Assembly: GCA_964396265.1 (NCBI GenBank)
Contig: CAYNEM010000007.1
Location: 1-64,000, forward strand
Source: EA-27 sp964396265
Lineage (GTDB): Archaea; Thermoplasmatota; Thermoplasmata; RBG-16-68-12; EA-27
Reading direction: 5' to 3'
Length of the DNA: 64,000 nt
Shown: positions 25,428 to 35,500 of the stretch, in pieces
How the letters are laid out: each line of letters starts with the position of its first letter
How positions within the stretch are numbered: the first letter of the stretch is position 1
The notes under the pieces: model-generated
The model's database searches: none
Seen by the model: only the letters and a program-made list of their open reading frames with translations
What the model was told of the DNA's origin: nothing
Position numbers and translations under genes: made by a program

Positions 25428-27380
25428 ATGGTCGCCAAGGTCGCGGTCATCGGCGCCGGGGAGATGGGCCACGGGATTGCGGAACTGTGCGCGCTCCGGG
25501 GCATGTCCGTCGCGATGCGGGACACGAAGCCCGAGTTCGTGGACCGCGGCATGGAGCGCATCCGTTGGTCGCTCGGGAAGCTCGTCGAACGCGGTGAGGT
25601 CACGAAGGAGCTGGCGGACAAGGCCGTCGAGCGCATCCATCCGACGGTGGACCTCGCCGAGGCCGTCCGAGACGCGGACATCGTCATCGAGGCGGTCTTC
25701 GAGGACATTGAGTTGAAGAAACGAGTGCTCGCCGAGATCGATGCCCACGCGTCCCCGAACGCCCTCCTTGCGTCGAACACGAGCGGGTTGAGCATCACCG
25801 CAATGGGACGCGCGACAGGGAGACGTGACAAGGTCGTCGGGCTTCACTTCTTCAACCCCGTCATGCGCATGGCCTTGGTCGAGATCGTTCGGGGGGACGA
25901 CACGAGCGACGCGACGCTTCGCCACGCGGAGGAATTCACACGCGCGCTGGGCAAGACGCCGATTGTCTGCCGCAAGGACGTCCCCGGGTTCATCACGACC
26001 CGCACAATCTTCCCCTACATGTACGAGGCCGCGTGGATCCACCACGAGGAAGGCGTCCCGAAGGAGGTCATCGACCGCGCGATGAAGTCCCGCGTGGGTT
26101 TCCCGATGGGGCCCTTCGAGCTCGCGGATCAGGTCGGCATCGACCTTCTTTACATGGCCCCGACCAAACAAGGACTGCCGGTCCCACCGCCGATTCAGTC
26201 GATGTACGAGGCGAAACGATTCGGGAAGAAGTCGGGAGCCGGGTTCTATGAATACGGAGCGGATCGGAAGGCGCCGATCGTGTCGGATCAGGGCGGAGAC
26301 TTCAACCCCCTCCGCATCCTCGCTCCGGTCATCAACGAGGCCGCGCGGCTCGTCGAATGGCAGGTCGCGTCACCCGAGGAAATTGACCTTGCGATGCGCC
26401 TCGGGACCGCGTTCCCCAAGGGTCCGCTGCGGCTCGCTGACGAGTACGGGCTCGACGCGGTTCTTGCGGCACTGATGGGGTCGAAACGATATGAGACTGC
26501 GGGGCTTCTCCGAGACATGGTCGCCCGGGGTGAACTGGGCATCAAGAGCGGAAAGGGTTTCTACGCGTACGCGAAGGAGGGCGAGGCAATGGGATACGAA
26601 ACAATTCTCGTGACGAAGGACGCAGAGACGAGCGTAGCGACGATCACCTTGAACCGGCCGGAGCGGCTGAACACGATCACGCCCGAAATGGTCGACGAAC
26701 TGGAACGCGCCCTCCTCGACCTAGAGAGGGACGACGACGTTCGCTGCCTCGTGGTCACGGGCGCGGGCGAGAAGGCGTTCTCCGCGGGTGCGGACGTGAC
26801 CTCCTTCGGGAGCATGGACAAGTCGCACAAGACGTGGAGCTACTCTCGACGTGTACAGAAAGTCCTCCAGCGACTCGCGGACTTCTCGAAGCCAACGTTG
26901 GCGGCGATCAACGGCCACTGCTTCGGGGGCGGCCTCGAGGTCGCCCTCGCCTGCGACTTCCGTATCGCTGCTCGACGCGCGAAGATCGGGCAGACGGAAC
27001 TGAACCTCGGTCTGCTCACAGGTGCGGGTGGCATCCCGAGGCTCGTGAGGCTCCTCGGCCTCGCGAAAGCCAAGGAACTCGTGCTTCTCGCCCCCCGCTT
27101 GACCGCGGACGAGGCGGACAACATAGGCCTCATCACGCAGTCGTTGGACAACGAGGACTTCGCCGCGAAGGTCCGTGAGTTCTCCTCGAGACTCGCGAAA
27201 TCCGCGCCGATCGCGTACCGCCTCGCGAAGGGGGTCCTGAATCGTGCGTCGGACATGCCCCTGGAGGCGGCACTCGAGGACGAATCCCTCGCATTCGGAC
27301 ACATCACCTCGACGGAGGACGCGCACGAGGGCATTCAGGCGATGCTGGAGAAGCGAGACCCGAAGTTCAAGGGTCAGTGA
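25428..27380 (+). CDS. Bifunctional 3-hydroxyacyl-CoA dehydrogenase/enoyl-CoA hydratase
   Basis: A 650-residue fusion. Residues 1-~385 are the NAD-dependent dehydrogenase (VAVIGAGEMGHGIAELCALR; LHFFNPVMRMALVEIV; a second HCDH C-terminal-like segment near 300-385). From ~388 a crotonase domain follows (TLNRPERLNTITPEM; GAGEKAFSAGADVTSFG; NGHCFGGGLEVALACDFRIA; LGLLTGAGGIPRLVRLLG). The HCDH-first order is the archaeal arrangement, opposite to bacterial FadB, and is known from bifunctional crotonyl-CoA hydratase/3-hydroxybutyryl-CoA dehydrogenases. ATG 25428 starts at the Rossmann strand. It works with the thiolase and acyl-CoA dehydrogenase nearby in beta-oxidation. Its 3' end overlaps the convergent CoA-transferase gene by 14 bp. 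Confidence 0.93.
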   Translation: MVAKVAVIGAGEMGHGIAELCALRGMSVAMRDTKPEFVDRGMERIRWSLGKLVERGEVTKELADKAVERIHPTVDLAEAVRDADIVIEAVFEDIELKKRVLAEIDAHASPNALLASNTSGLSITAMGRATGRRDKVVGLHFFNPVMRMALVEIVRGDDTSDATLRHAEEFTRALGKTPIVCRKDVPGFITTRTIFPYMYEAAWIHHEEGVPKEVIDRAMKSRVGFPMGPFELADQVGIDLLYMAPTKQGLPVPPPIQSMYEAKRFGKKSGAGFYEYGADRKAPIVSDQGGDFNPLRILAPVINEAARLVEWQVASPEEIDLAMRLGTAFPKGPLRLADEYGLDAVLAALMGSKRYETAGLLRDMVARGELGIKSGKGFYAYAKEGEAMGYETILVTKDAETSVATITLNRPERLNTITPEMVDELERALLDLERDDDVRCLVVTGAGEKAFSAGADVTSFGSMDKSHKTWSYSRRVQKVLQRLADFSKPTLAAINGHCFGGGLEVALACDFRIAARRAKIGQTELNLGLLTGAGGIPRLVRLLGLAKAKELVLLAPRLTADEADNIGLITQSLDNEDFAAKVREFSSRLAKSAPIAYRLAKGVLNRASDMPLEAALEDESLAFGHITSTEDAHEGIQAMLEKRDPKFKGQ

Positions 27381-28554
27381 GGCCGACCGCTCCCTTCCCG
27401 CGGAGCGCCGCGATCTGGGACCTCGTGAAACCCGCCCACCGGAGGACCTCGTCCGTGTGTTCGCCCCGACGGGGCGCGTTCGCGGGCGTGCGGACGCCCG
27501 AGGCATGGAGTTTCGCCGGATGCGCGAGCACACGCCGCTTCCCGGCGCCGACGGAGACCAGGGGGAGGAGCCCCCGCGCTTTCACGTGCGGATCGTCCAC
27601 GACCTCGTCCATCGTTCGGACCGGGGAGATCGGGAGATCTTCCGCGTCGAACAGCTCCGTCCACGCCGCCAGCGTCCGCCTACGGAACGCCTCTTGAAGA
27701 TCTCGCATCACATGTTTCCCGACCTCGCCGCCGGCAAACTGTTCGTCGATGTGCGCGTCGAGACCCAAGAGCTCGCACAGGCGCCTCCAGAACTTCCCCT
27801 CGACACACGCGACGGAGAGCCAGCGGCCGTCCTTCGTCTCGTACAGATTGTAGAAGGGGAAAACACCCGTGACGATCGTCTCGCCCGCGGCGGGGAGCTC
27901 GAGGGTCCCAAGGTAGTGCGCCAGGTTCAGGACCATGAGGCTGAGGCTCGCGTCGAAGATGGAGACGTCGAGGAACTCGCCGCCGCCAAACCGCTCGCGT
28001 CGCAGGAGGGACGCCGTGATCGACGTTGCCGCCAGGAGCGCGCTCGCGAGGTCGCTCACCGGTACGCCGGGGATCGCGGGCCTCCCACCTTCCGTGGACG
28101 TCACGCTCAGGATACCCGCCAGCGCCTCGAAGTTCAGGTCGTGGCCCGGCTTGTTCGCATAGGGTCCTGTGCGGCCGAAGCCGCCGAAGGAGCAGTACAC
28201 GATGCGGGGGTTCGCGCGACGGATCCGAGGGTAGTCAATCCCGAGGGCCTTCGTTGTCCTCGGTCGGAACTGCTCAATGAACACATCTGCCTTCTTCGCC
28301 AAACGATAGAGGACGGCACGGCCCTCCCTGGTCCGAAGGTCGATGACGGCGCTCCTCTTCCCACGGTTCACCATGAGGAACGGGTATGAGGTTCCGTCCA
28401 CGAGGGGCGGCACGACCCGCATGTAGTCCCCGAGCCCGGGGTCCTCGATCTTGATCACGTCCGCGCCCAAGTTGGCCAGCAGCTGCGTCGCGAACGGACC
28501 GGGTAACAGGCGGCTGCAATCGAGGACCACGATGCCGTCGAGCGGACGGGGCAT
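27367..28554 (-). CDS. Family III CoA-transferase (CaiB/BaiF)
   Basis: A 395-residue CoA transferase that moves CoA between carboxylic acids. It has PLDGIVVLDCSRLLPGPF, LGADVIKIEDPGLGDYMR, the NRGKRSAVIDLRT stretch and GPYANKPGHDLNFEALAG, whose Asp aligns with the catalytic Asp of formyl-CoA transferase. The ATG at 28554 is preferred over one 60 nt upstream because a CTTAAG TATA box is centred 27 nt before 28554 and the family usually begins just before PLxGI. Divergent from the thiolase gene. Substrate unknown; acyl or amino-acid-derived acids fit the context. Confidence 0.88.
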   Translation of the reverse strand: MPRPLDGIVVLDCSRLLPGPFATQLLANLGADVIKIEDPGLGDYMRVVPPLVDGTSYPFLMVNRGKRSAVIDLRTREGRAVLYRLAKKADVFIEQFRPRTTKALGIDYPRIRRANPRIVYCSFGGFGRTGPYANKPGHDLNFEALAGILSVTSTEGGRPAIPGVPVSDLASALLAATSITASLLRRERFGGGEFLDVSIFDASLSLMVLNLAHYLGTLELPAAGETIVTGVFPFYNLYETKDGRWLSVACVEGKFWRRLCELLGLDAHIDEQFAGGEVGKHVMRDLQEAFRRRTLAAWTELFDAEDLPISPVRTMDEVVDDPHVKARGLLPLVSVGAGKRRVLAHPAKLHASGVRTPANAPRRGEHTDEVLRWAGFTRSQIAALRGKGAVGLTDP

Positions 28555-28578
28555 GCGCGCGGCATCGGGGACCCGTTC

Positions 28579-28584
28579 CTTAAG
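28579..28584 (-). promoter_or_regulatory. TATA box of CoA-transferase gene
   Basis: CTTAAG is centred 27 nt upstream of the ATG at 28554. It lies inside the longer alternative reading frame, which argues for the shorter start. Confidence 0.5.
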
Positions 28585-28675
28585 GGTTCTCGCGAAGTCG
28601 TCGCGCGAGAACAATCGAAACTGCTCCCGGAAACCAGCGTGTCATCAATCACTCGTGGACGCCGACGGGCAAGGA

Positions 28676-28682
28676 CTTATTA
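28676..28682 (+). promoter_or_regulatory. TATA box of thiolase gene
   Basis: CTTATTA is centred 26 nt upstream of the ATG at 28705, which predicts a leaderless mRNA. Confidence 0.5.
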
Positions 28683-28704
28683 GCGGCGGGCGTGATGCTT
28701 TCGG

Positions 28705-29856
28705 ATGATGGCGCGGGAGGCGTTGATCGTCGAGGCGGTGCGAACGCCTCTCGGGCGACGCGGCGGGGCACTGAAGGACGTCCGACCCGATGACCTGGCG
28801 GCCATCGTACTCCAAGAGATCGTGGACCGGACCGGAATTTCCAAGTCGATCGTGGAGGACGTGATCCTCGGATGCGTCACGCAGATCGACGAGCAAGGTC
28901 TCAACATCGCGCGGATCGCCGCCCTAGTCGCGGGCTTCCCGGAGTCCGTCCCGGGCACAAGCGTGAACCGCCAATGCGGGAGCGGTCAGCAGGCAGTGAA
29001 CTTCGCCGCACAGGGAATTATGGCGGGCGTCCACGACCTCCTGATCGCGGGAGGCGTGGAGTCGATGTCCCGCGTGCCGATGGGTTCCGACGCGGGCGTG
29101 CTGAACGACCGGCTTCTCGAGAAGTACGAGATCGTCCCGCAGGGGATCTCCGCGGACTACGTCGCGGACAAGTACCATATCACGAGGTCGCAGATGGACG
29201 AGTACGCCTACCACTCCCAGATGCGGGCGATCCGCGCAATCGACGAGGGACGGTTCAAGCGGGAGATCGTGTCCGTGCTCGTGAAGGACGCGGAGGGGAA
29301 CAAGAGAAACTTCGACACGGACGAGCACCCGCGTCGGAGCTCGACTCTGGAGAAACTCGCCGCGCTCCCCCCCGCATTCCGGCCGGACGGGAACATCACC
29401 GCGGGGAACTCCTCCGGGATCAACGACGGGTCCTCCGCCCTCCTCCTAGCCAGCGAGGAGAAGGTACGGGAGCTTGGCCTCATCCCCCGCGCGCGGGTCA
29501 TGAGCATGTCCGTCATCGGGACGAACCCGACCGTGATGCTGGAGGGTCCGATCCCGGCGTCGCGCATGGCTCTCCAGAAGGCGGGCCTCACCCTCGACGA
29601 TATCGACCTATGGGAGATCAACGAGGCGTTTGCCTCCGTCCCTCTTGCGACGATTCAGACGCTCGGACTTGACCCATCAAAGGTGAATGTGAATGGGGGG
29701 GCCATCGCCCTGGGTCACCCTCTAGGTTGCTCGGGAGCGCGTTTGATGACGACACTCCTTCATGAGCTCGAGCGCCAGAAGCTGCGATACGGGCTGAGCA
29801 CCCTGTGCATCGGGTTCGGCCAGGGTGTCGCGACGATCATCGAGCGGCTCCCCTAG
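28705..29856 (+). CDS. Acetyl-CoA acetyltransferase/3-ketoacyl-CoA thiolase
   Basis: A 383-residue thiolase with all three catalytic signatures: the nucleophile Cys91 in SVNRQCGSGQQAVNFAA, the GGAIALGHPLGCSGARL histidine loop, and the C-terminal Cys in LCIGFGQGVA. WEINEAFASVPL is also present. It is of the bacterial-type thiolase II family rather than the archaeal thiolase that pairs with HMG-CoA synthase. A second Met immediately follows the first. It is expected to catalyse the last step of beta-oxidation, or acetoacetyl-CoA formation. Confidence 0.93.
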   Translation: MMAREALIVEAVRTPLGRRGGALKDVRPDDLAAIVLQEIVDRTGISKSIVEDVILGCVTQIDEQGLNIARIAALVAGFPESVPGTSVNRQCGSGQQAVNFAAQGIMAGVHDLLIAGGVESMSRVPMGSDAGVLNDRLLEKYEIVPQGISADYVADKYHITRSQMDEYAYHSQMRAIRAIDEGRFKREIVSVLVKDAEGNKRNFDTDEHPRRSSTLEKLAALPPAFRPDGNITAGNSSGINDGSSALLLASEEKVRELGLIPRARVMSMSVIGTNPTVMLEGPIPASRMALQKAGLTLDDIDLWEINEAFASVPLATIQTLGLDPSKVNVNGGAIALGHPLGCSGARLMTTLLHELERQKLRYGLSTLCIGFGQGVATIIERLP

Positions 29857-29892
29857 TCCCAAGGTTCTTGGCCGAAAGGGACATCGACGCGC

Positions 29893-30765
29893 GTGCGTCT
29901 CTGGGACAACTTCTCTCTCGTCGTCGTGCTCGCCCTCGTGGCGGGGCTCGTCACCGGCGGGCCCCCGGGGTACACACGCGAGATTTCCACGGTCTCCCTC
30001 GTGTTCGCGATGACCTTCTCCCTAGCGGAGGTGCGATTCCGGGGGCTCTCGGCGCGCGCGGAGTTGCGTGGGTTTGTGCGCGCCCTGGCCCTCAATTACG
30101 GCGTCTTGAGCGGCGTGATCCTCGGCCTCTCGTTCCTTTATGTCGACCGGGATGTGAGGCTCGGATGGGTCGTCATGGCGGCGGTGCCGTCGGCCGTCGC
30201 CGTCATCCCGATCACGTCCATGCTCCGGGGGAACGCACAGCGGGCGCTCTTTTCATCCGCCTTCCTTTACGTGGCGGCCCTCGGAATCGCGCCGGTCCTT
30301 ACCTTGCTCTTCGCGGGGGAGGCCGCCAACCCCTTGGACCTTGGCACCCAACTGTTCCTGTTAATCGCCCTCCCGATGGTTGTGTCTCGCCCGCTGGCCT
30401 CCAGTCCGGTCCTCGCGAAGCACCGTCGACTTTTCGTCAACGCGTCGTTCTTCGTGCTCGTCCTGACGCTAGCGGGCGCCAACCGGTCCGTCTTCACGAC
30501 GAGCCCCGGACTGGTCGCCGCCCTCGCGGTCGGGGGCCTTGTCCGTACATGGGGTATCGGTGCTGCCATTTACGTCGTGACGACCCTCCGTTCCGAAGAC
30601 CGTGCCCTCCGCGTCTCGGATTCCCTGTTCGCGTGCCTGAAGAACCTGGGGTTGGCGGCGGTGCTCGGGGCATCCCTGTTCGGGCCCGTTGCGGCGCTTC
30701 CCGCCATCATCTCTATGTTCTTGGAGATCTCGTGGGTCGTCGTGCTGGGTCGATGGTTCTCCTGA
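29893..30765 (+). CDS. Membrane transporter, bile acid:sodium symporter-like
   Basis: A 290-residue hydrophobic protein with about nine predicted membrane helices, e.g. FSLVVVLALVAGLVTGG, AVAVIPITSMLRGNAQRALF, LFLLIALPMVVS. The layout and the polar break in the fourth helix recall the BASS/SBF family (arsenite/bile-acid-like carriers). The assignment is from overall pattern, not a diagnostic motif. The GTG start is 36 bp after the thiolase stop, on the same strand, so it may be co-transcribed and import an organic acid. Confidence 0.6.
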   Translation: MRLWDNFSLVVVLALVAGLVTGGPPGYTREISTVSLVFAMTFSLAEVRFRGLSARAELRGFVRALALNYGVLSGVILGLSFLYVDRDVRLGWVVMAAVPSAVAVIPITSMLRGNAQRALFSSAFLYVAALGIAPVLTLLFAGEAANPLDLGTQLFLLIALPMVVSRPLASSPVLAKHRRLFVNASFFVLVLTLAGANRSVFTTSPGLVAALAVGGLVRTWGIGAAIYVVTTLRSEDRALRVSDSLFACLKNLGLAAVLGASLFGPVAALPAIISMFLEISWVVVLGRWFS

Positions 30766-31920
30766 CTACAGCTCGCCAATCTCTTCGCGGGAGATTACGA
30801 GCCGTTGGATCTGCGAGGTGCCCTCCCAGATCTGGAACACCTTCGCGTCCCGCATCCACTTCTCGACGGGTTCGTCCTTCATGTAGGCGGTGCCGCCGCC
30901 GATCTGGACCGCATCCGTCGTGACCTCCATCGCCATGTCCGCAGCGAACAGCTTTGCGTAGGATGCCTCCCTGTTCATCGGAAGGCCCGCGTCTCGCATC
31001 CATGCGGCCCGCCACGTGAGGAGGCGCGCAGCCTCGATCTTCGTCTTCATGTCGGCGAGCATGAACCGGATCGCCTGGAATGAGCCGATTGCCCTCCCGA
31101 ACGCCTTTCGCTTCCGGGCGTAGTCCAGGGACCAGTCGTACGCCGCCTGAGCGACACCGATGGCACCAGCAGCTACCAGGGGGCGAGACGCCTCTAGGGC
31201 ATGCATCGCACCGACGAACGCGGGGCCTTCCTCCGTCCCGAGCATGTTGTCGCCGGGAATCTCGCAATCCTCGAGGAGGACCTCGGCGGTATGGCTTGCC
31301 CGGACGCCCATCTTGTCCTCGACCTTGCCCATCCGGAGCCCTGGGGTGTCCTTCTCGACGACGAACGCGCGGATGCCCAGATGACGGAGGGTCGGGTCGA
31401 CCGTCGCGAACACGACGTGGAGTTCCGCGATGCCTCCGTTCGTGATGAATCGCTTCGTCCCGTTCAAGACCCACCGCCCGTCTTTCTTCTCCGCGCGGGT
31501 CCGGATGCCGGCGACGTCCGACCCCGCGTCCGGTTCTGTCAGGCATAGAGCCCCGAGCTTCGGCTCCGGCCCGCAGAATCGGGGGAGGAACCTCCCCTTC
31601 TGCTCCGGAGTTCCCATATGAAGGATCGGCAGGTAGGCGAGGCCGGCGCCGATCAGGCCCGTCGCGATCCCCGCGCAACCCCAGTTGAGCTCTTCGTTCA
31701 CCATGCATTGGGTCAGCGTGGACTGGATGCCCCCGCCGCCGTACTCCGCGGGGAGGAACGCGGTGTCGAGGCCGACCTCGTGGGCCTTTCGCACGACGTC
31801 CCAAGGAATGCCACCCTTCCGGTCCCACTCAAGGGATACGGGGCGCATCTCCCGCTCCGCGAATTCGCGGGCGGTTTTCCGGATGAGCCTCTGCTCTTCC
31901 GACAGCTCGAAGTCCACCAT
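30766..31920 (-). CDS. Acyl-CoA dehydrogenase
   Basis: A 384-residue FAD enzyme introducing the alpha-beta double bond in acyl-CoA. N-terminal FELSEEQRLIRKTAREFAER; FAD/substrate motif LCLTEPDAGSDVAGIRT; RFITNGG; RKAFGRAIGSFQAIRFMLAD; and the catalytic Glu366 in VFQIWEGTSQIQRLVI. Full length. Its stop abuts the convergent transporter. A TTTAA box lies 36 nt upstream of the ATG. No ETF or ETF-QO genes are in the window, so its electron acceptor must be encoded elsewhere. Confidence 0.94.
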   Translation of the reverse strand: MVDFELSEEQRLIRKTAREFAEREMRPVSLEWDRKGGIPWDVVRKAHEVGLDTAFLPAEYGGGGIQSTLTQCMVNEELNWGCAGIATGLIGAGLAYLPILHMGTPEQKGRFLPRFCGPEPKLGALCLTEPDAGSDVAGIRTRAEKKDGRWVLNGTKRFITNGGIAELHVVFATVDPTLRHLGIRAFVVEKDTPGLRMGKVEDKMGVRASHTAEVLLEDCEIPGDNMLGTEEGPAFVGAMHALEASRPLVAAGAIGVAQAAYDWSLDYARKRKAFGRAIGSFQAIRFMLADMKTKIEAARLLTWRAAWMRDAGLPMNREASYAKLFAADMAMEVTTDAVQIGGGTAYMKDEPVEKWMRDAKVFQIWEGTSQIQRLVISREEIGEL

Positions 31921-31975
31921 GTGCCTCGCGGCGAATGATGAGCCCCTCCCTATTTAACGGTTGGAGGCGCACCGA

Positions 31976-32353
31976 CTAGGGTTGAGCGCCGATGTCTTTC
32001 GCGACCTGCGTAAGTCGCGAGATCTGGGGTTGGATGGCCATGATTCTCGGCAGGCTTCCCTTGAACCTCATCTTTCCAGTAAGGACGGCGGTGTTGAAGT
32101 CGGTCTGCCCACGAACGATTCGGGCCCAGACATCGTAGGGCGCCTCGAACTTGAAGTCCGCCGGATCCTCACCAGTTACCTTCTCCGCGGTGACCACGCC
32201 GTCGGTGATTGCGAGCATCATGGACGTGGCGCGGTCGGTAACCGTGAGCGTGACCTTCGCGTTAAGGGCCGCAGCCATATTGCCCCAGTCGGCGTCCGCG
32301 TTGAGTCGCCGGACGAGTTCGTCGAAGTACTCCGCCGACAGGTATTGCATCAT
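31976..32353 (-). CDS. SCP2 sterol-binding-domain protein
   Basis: A 125-residue single-domain protein of the SCP2 fold, which binds acyl chains or acyl-CoA in a hydrophobic tunnel. It has the family pattern VTLTVTDRATSMMLAITDG, DFKFEAPYDVWARIVRGQ and the MRFKGSLPRIMAIQP end. ATG 32353 is 28 nt from a GGCTTATTC promoter element on the minus strand; a second Met follows at once. It lies directly upstream of the acyl-CoA dehydrogenase on the same strand, suggesting lipid/acyl handling. Confidence 0.8.
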   Translation of the reverse strand: MMQYLSAEYFDELVRRLNADADWGNMAAALNAKVTLTVTDRATSMMLAITDGVVTAEKVTGEDPADFKFEAPYDVWARIVRGQTDFNTAVLTGKMRFKGSLPRIMAIQPQISRLTQVAKDIGAQP

Positions 32354-32547
32354 CTCGGCCGCCGAACCAATCAGGGCGAATAAGCCTTTCTCACTGGCGC
32401 ACCTCCCCGAGCCTTGGGCCCCGCAACCTTTAAATCACGTTTCCGGGATACGGCCGAGCGTCCGACATCCGTCGGACCGGTCAGAAGGGAGCGTCGGGAT
32501 GGGACTAAACCAGGGCACGGCCTACATCGCATTCTCAAGGTGAAACC

Positions 32548-35500
32548 ATGCATCTCAAGGAAATCGAAATGGAGAACTTCAAGTCGTTCGGGCGCAAGGT
32601 GAACGTCCCCTTCCTCCAGGGCTACACGGCCATCACGGGGCCGAACGGGAGCGGGAAGTGCGTCGTCGGAGACACGCGCGTCTGGCTTCCGGACGGGGAG
32701 GAGCGCACGATCTCGGGGCTCGTGGAGCACGCCCTTCGTCACGGGGACGTCGTGGACCAGTTCGACGACGGCGTCGCGGCCTACGAGAACCCGGACGACG
32801 TCGAGGTCCTGACGCTCGACCCTAGGGCGCTGACGTTCGACCGTTCCCCGGTGATCGCGTTCGTGAAGCGCAAGGCGCCGGACCGCCTCCTGAGGCTCCG
32901 CACGCGGTCGGGACGCCGGATCACCGCCACGCCGTACCACCCCATGTTCGCGATGCACCAAGGCCGGCTCGTGTGCCCGCGCGCGGACGAGCTCGCCGCC
33001 GGCCAGGCGATCGCCGCGTACGTCCCGCCGCCCGCCGTCCTCGTCGAGCGGTTCGAGGAACGGGACGTCGTCGGCGGCGGCGACTCCATGGTCGTCGTCC
33101 GCGACGCGCACGAGACGTGGGCTCCCGGCGTCCTGTGGGACGAGATCCAGGACATCGAGTGGGTGAGCCCCCCGGAGCGCTGGGTGTACGATCTCTCGGT
33201 GCTGCGCACGCACAACTTCGTCGCGGAGGGGCTCGTCGCCCACAACTCGAACATCGCGGACGCGATCCTGTTCGTCCTCGGGCCCCGGTCCGGGAAGGCG
33301 ATCCGGGCGGGGAAGCTCACGGACCTCATCTGGAACGGCGGGCGGGAGAAGAAGGGCGCGTCGCACACGGAGGTGTCCCTCCTGTTCGACAATCGCGACC
33401 GCGTGATCCCCATCGAGTCCGACGACGTCAAGCTCACGCGGCGCATCGTCCTCAGCCCGAGCGTCGAGGGCGGTTACAACTCGTACTTCTACGTGAACGA
33501 CCGGAAGTCCCAGCTCCAGGAGTTCGACCAGCTCCTCGCTCACGCGCGAATCAGCGCGGAGGGGTACAACCTTGTCCAGCAGGGCGACATCCAGAGAATC
33601 GTCCAGATGAGCGCGATGGACCGACGGCGGATCCTGGACGACATCGCGGGCATCACGAAGTTCGACGAGGATATCCATGCCGCGGAGGGGAAGCGGACGG
33701 CGGCCGAGGACAACCTCGAGCGCATCCGCATCATCCTCCAGGAGATCGACAAGCAGCTCAAACAGCTCGAGTCCGATCGCGGGAGCGCGCTCAAGTACAA
33801 GGAGCTCAAGGGGAAGCTGGACCTCGCGAAGGCCCAGCTCGCGTACAAGAACAAGTCCCTCGTCGAGGAGTCCATCGTGGGCGCGAAGGAGCAGCTCGCG
33901 AGGCACGAGGAAGAGCGGAGGAAGCTCGAGGCGCAGAAGGCCGGGCTCCAGGCGGAACTCGCGGCGGCCGCGCAGCGGCTGCGGGAGATGGAGGCGAAGA
34001 TCGCCGAGCGCGGCGGGGAGGAGGCGCGACAGCTCCAGGAGAAGCTGAACGGCGTCCGGATCGAGAGGGCGACCACGGAGAACGACGTCGAGAAGGCTAA
34101 GGATGCTGCGAAGCAGCTCAAACTCGACGCGAACGACCTCGGCAAAGAACGGACGAGGCAGCAGAAGGAGATCGATGGCCTGGAGAAGGAGCGCTCGGCC
34201 CTCGCGAAGCGACATGTGGAGGTCACGCGGGTACTCGGGGAGGTCGACGGCGAGCTGAAGGAGGTCGATGCGTTCGCGGCCAAGAGCGACGCAAAGATCC
34301 TCGCGCTCCAGCGGGACATCGTCACCCTCAACCAGCAGGTCGACGGGCTCGAGGAGAAGGTACGCGCGCTCACGCTCGAGGCGGACCGCCAGAGGGACTC
34401 CATCGACCGTCTCTCCGCGGAGGTGTCGCAGATCGAGGAATCGCGGAAAGGGTACGCCCTCGAGCTTGCGGACGCGGAGTTCCAGATCGGAGGGATCAAG
34501 GGCGACACGAAGGACGCCACGAAGTCCGGGCGGAAGCTGCAGGAGGACTTCTACGCAAGGCGCAAGGAGGAGGCGGAGCTTTCGAGGGAGACGCAGGAGC
34601 TCGAACAAGCCATCCTCGGCCTGACGCGGGAGTACGAACGCCTCAAGGCGGAATCCGAGGTCGCGAACGCCCTCGCGAAGGGCTACTCGCGGGCGGTGGC
34701 CGCGGTCCTGGAGGCAAGGGACCGGGGTTCCATCAAGGGGGTCCACGGGACCGTCGCGGAGCTCGCAAAGGCAAACCGACGGTTCGAGGTGGCGATGAAC
34801 GTGGCGGCCGGGAACCGCATGCAGGCGGTCGTCGTCGACACGGACGTCGTCGCATCGGAGGGCATCGAGTTCCTGAAGAAGGGGCGCGCCGGGCGGGCCA
34901 CGTTCCTGCCACTGAACAAGATGCTCAGCGCGCGGCCGCGCGGGAAGGCGATGATGGCCGCCAAGGAGACGCTCGGCTTCGCGATCGACCTCATCGAGTT
35001 CGACGAGAAGTACCGCGACGCGTTCTACTACGTGTTCGGGGACACGCTCGTCGTCGAGACGCTCGACCAGGCGCGCTCGCTCATGGGCGGCATCCGGATG
35101 GTCACCCTCGCCGGGGAGCTGATCGAGGCCTCCGGGGCGATGATCGGCGGGGATCTCGAGAGGGCCCCCGTAAGCTTTGGCGGTGCATCGCGGGGCGAGC
35201 TGGAGAAGGTCGCGTCCGACCTCCGCAAGGCGACGGAACAGGCGGACAAGGCGCGCGCGAGGCTGGCGGCGACGCGCGCGGAGCTGTCGACGATCGAGGG
35301 CGAGCTCAAGAAGGTGGGCGCGACGACCGGCGCGACCGAGGTCAAGCTCGACGCGCTCGAAAGCCAACGCCGAGAGATGGCGGCCAGGCTGAAGGCGGCG
35401 GACGAGGACCTGAAGGCGAAGAAGGACCGCCTCGTCGATCTGCGGAAGACGTCGGACCGGACCGGGCAGGACCTCGATCGGCTGGGAAAGCAGCTCGGAG

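Noticed and set aside
27367..27380. 14-bp tail-to-tail overlaps at 27367-27380 and 42875-42888 as a regulatory device
   Set aside because: The equal length is probably chance; convergent stop overlaps are common in compact genomes.
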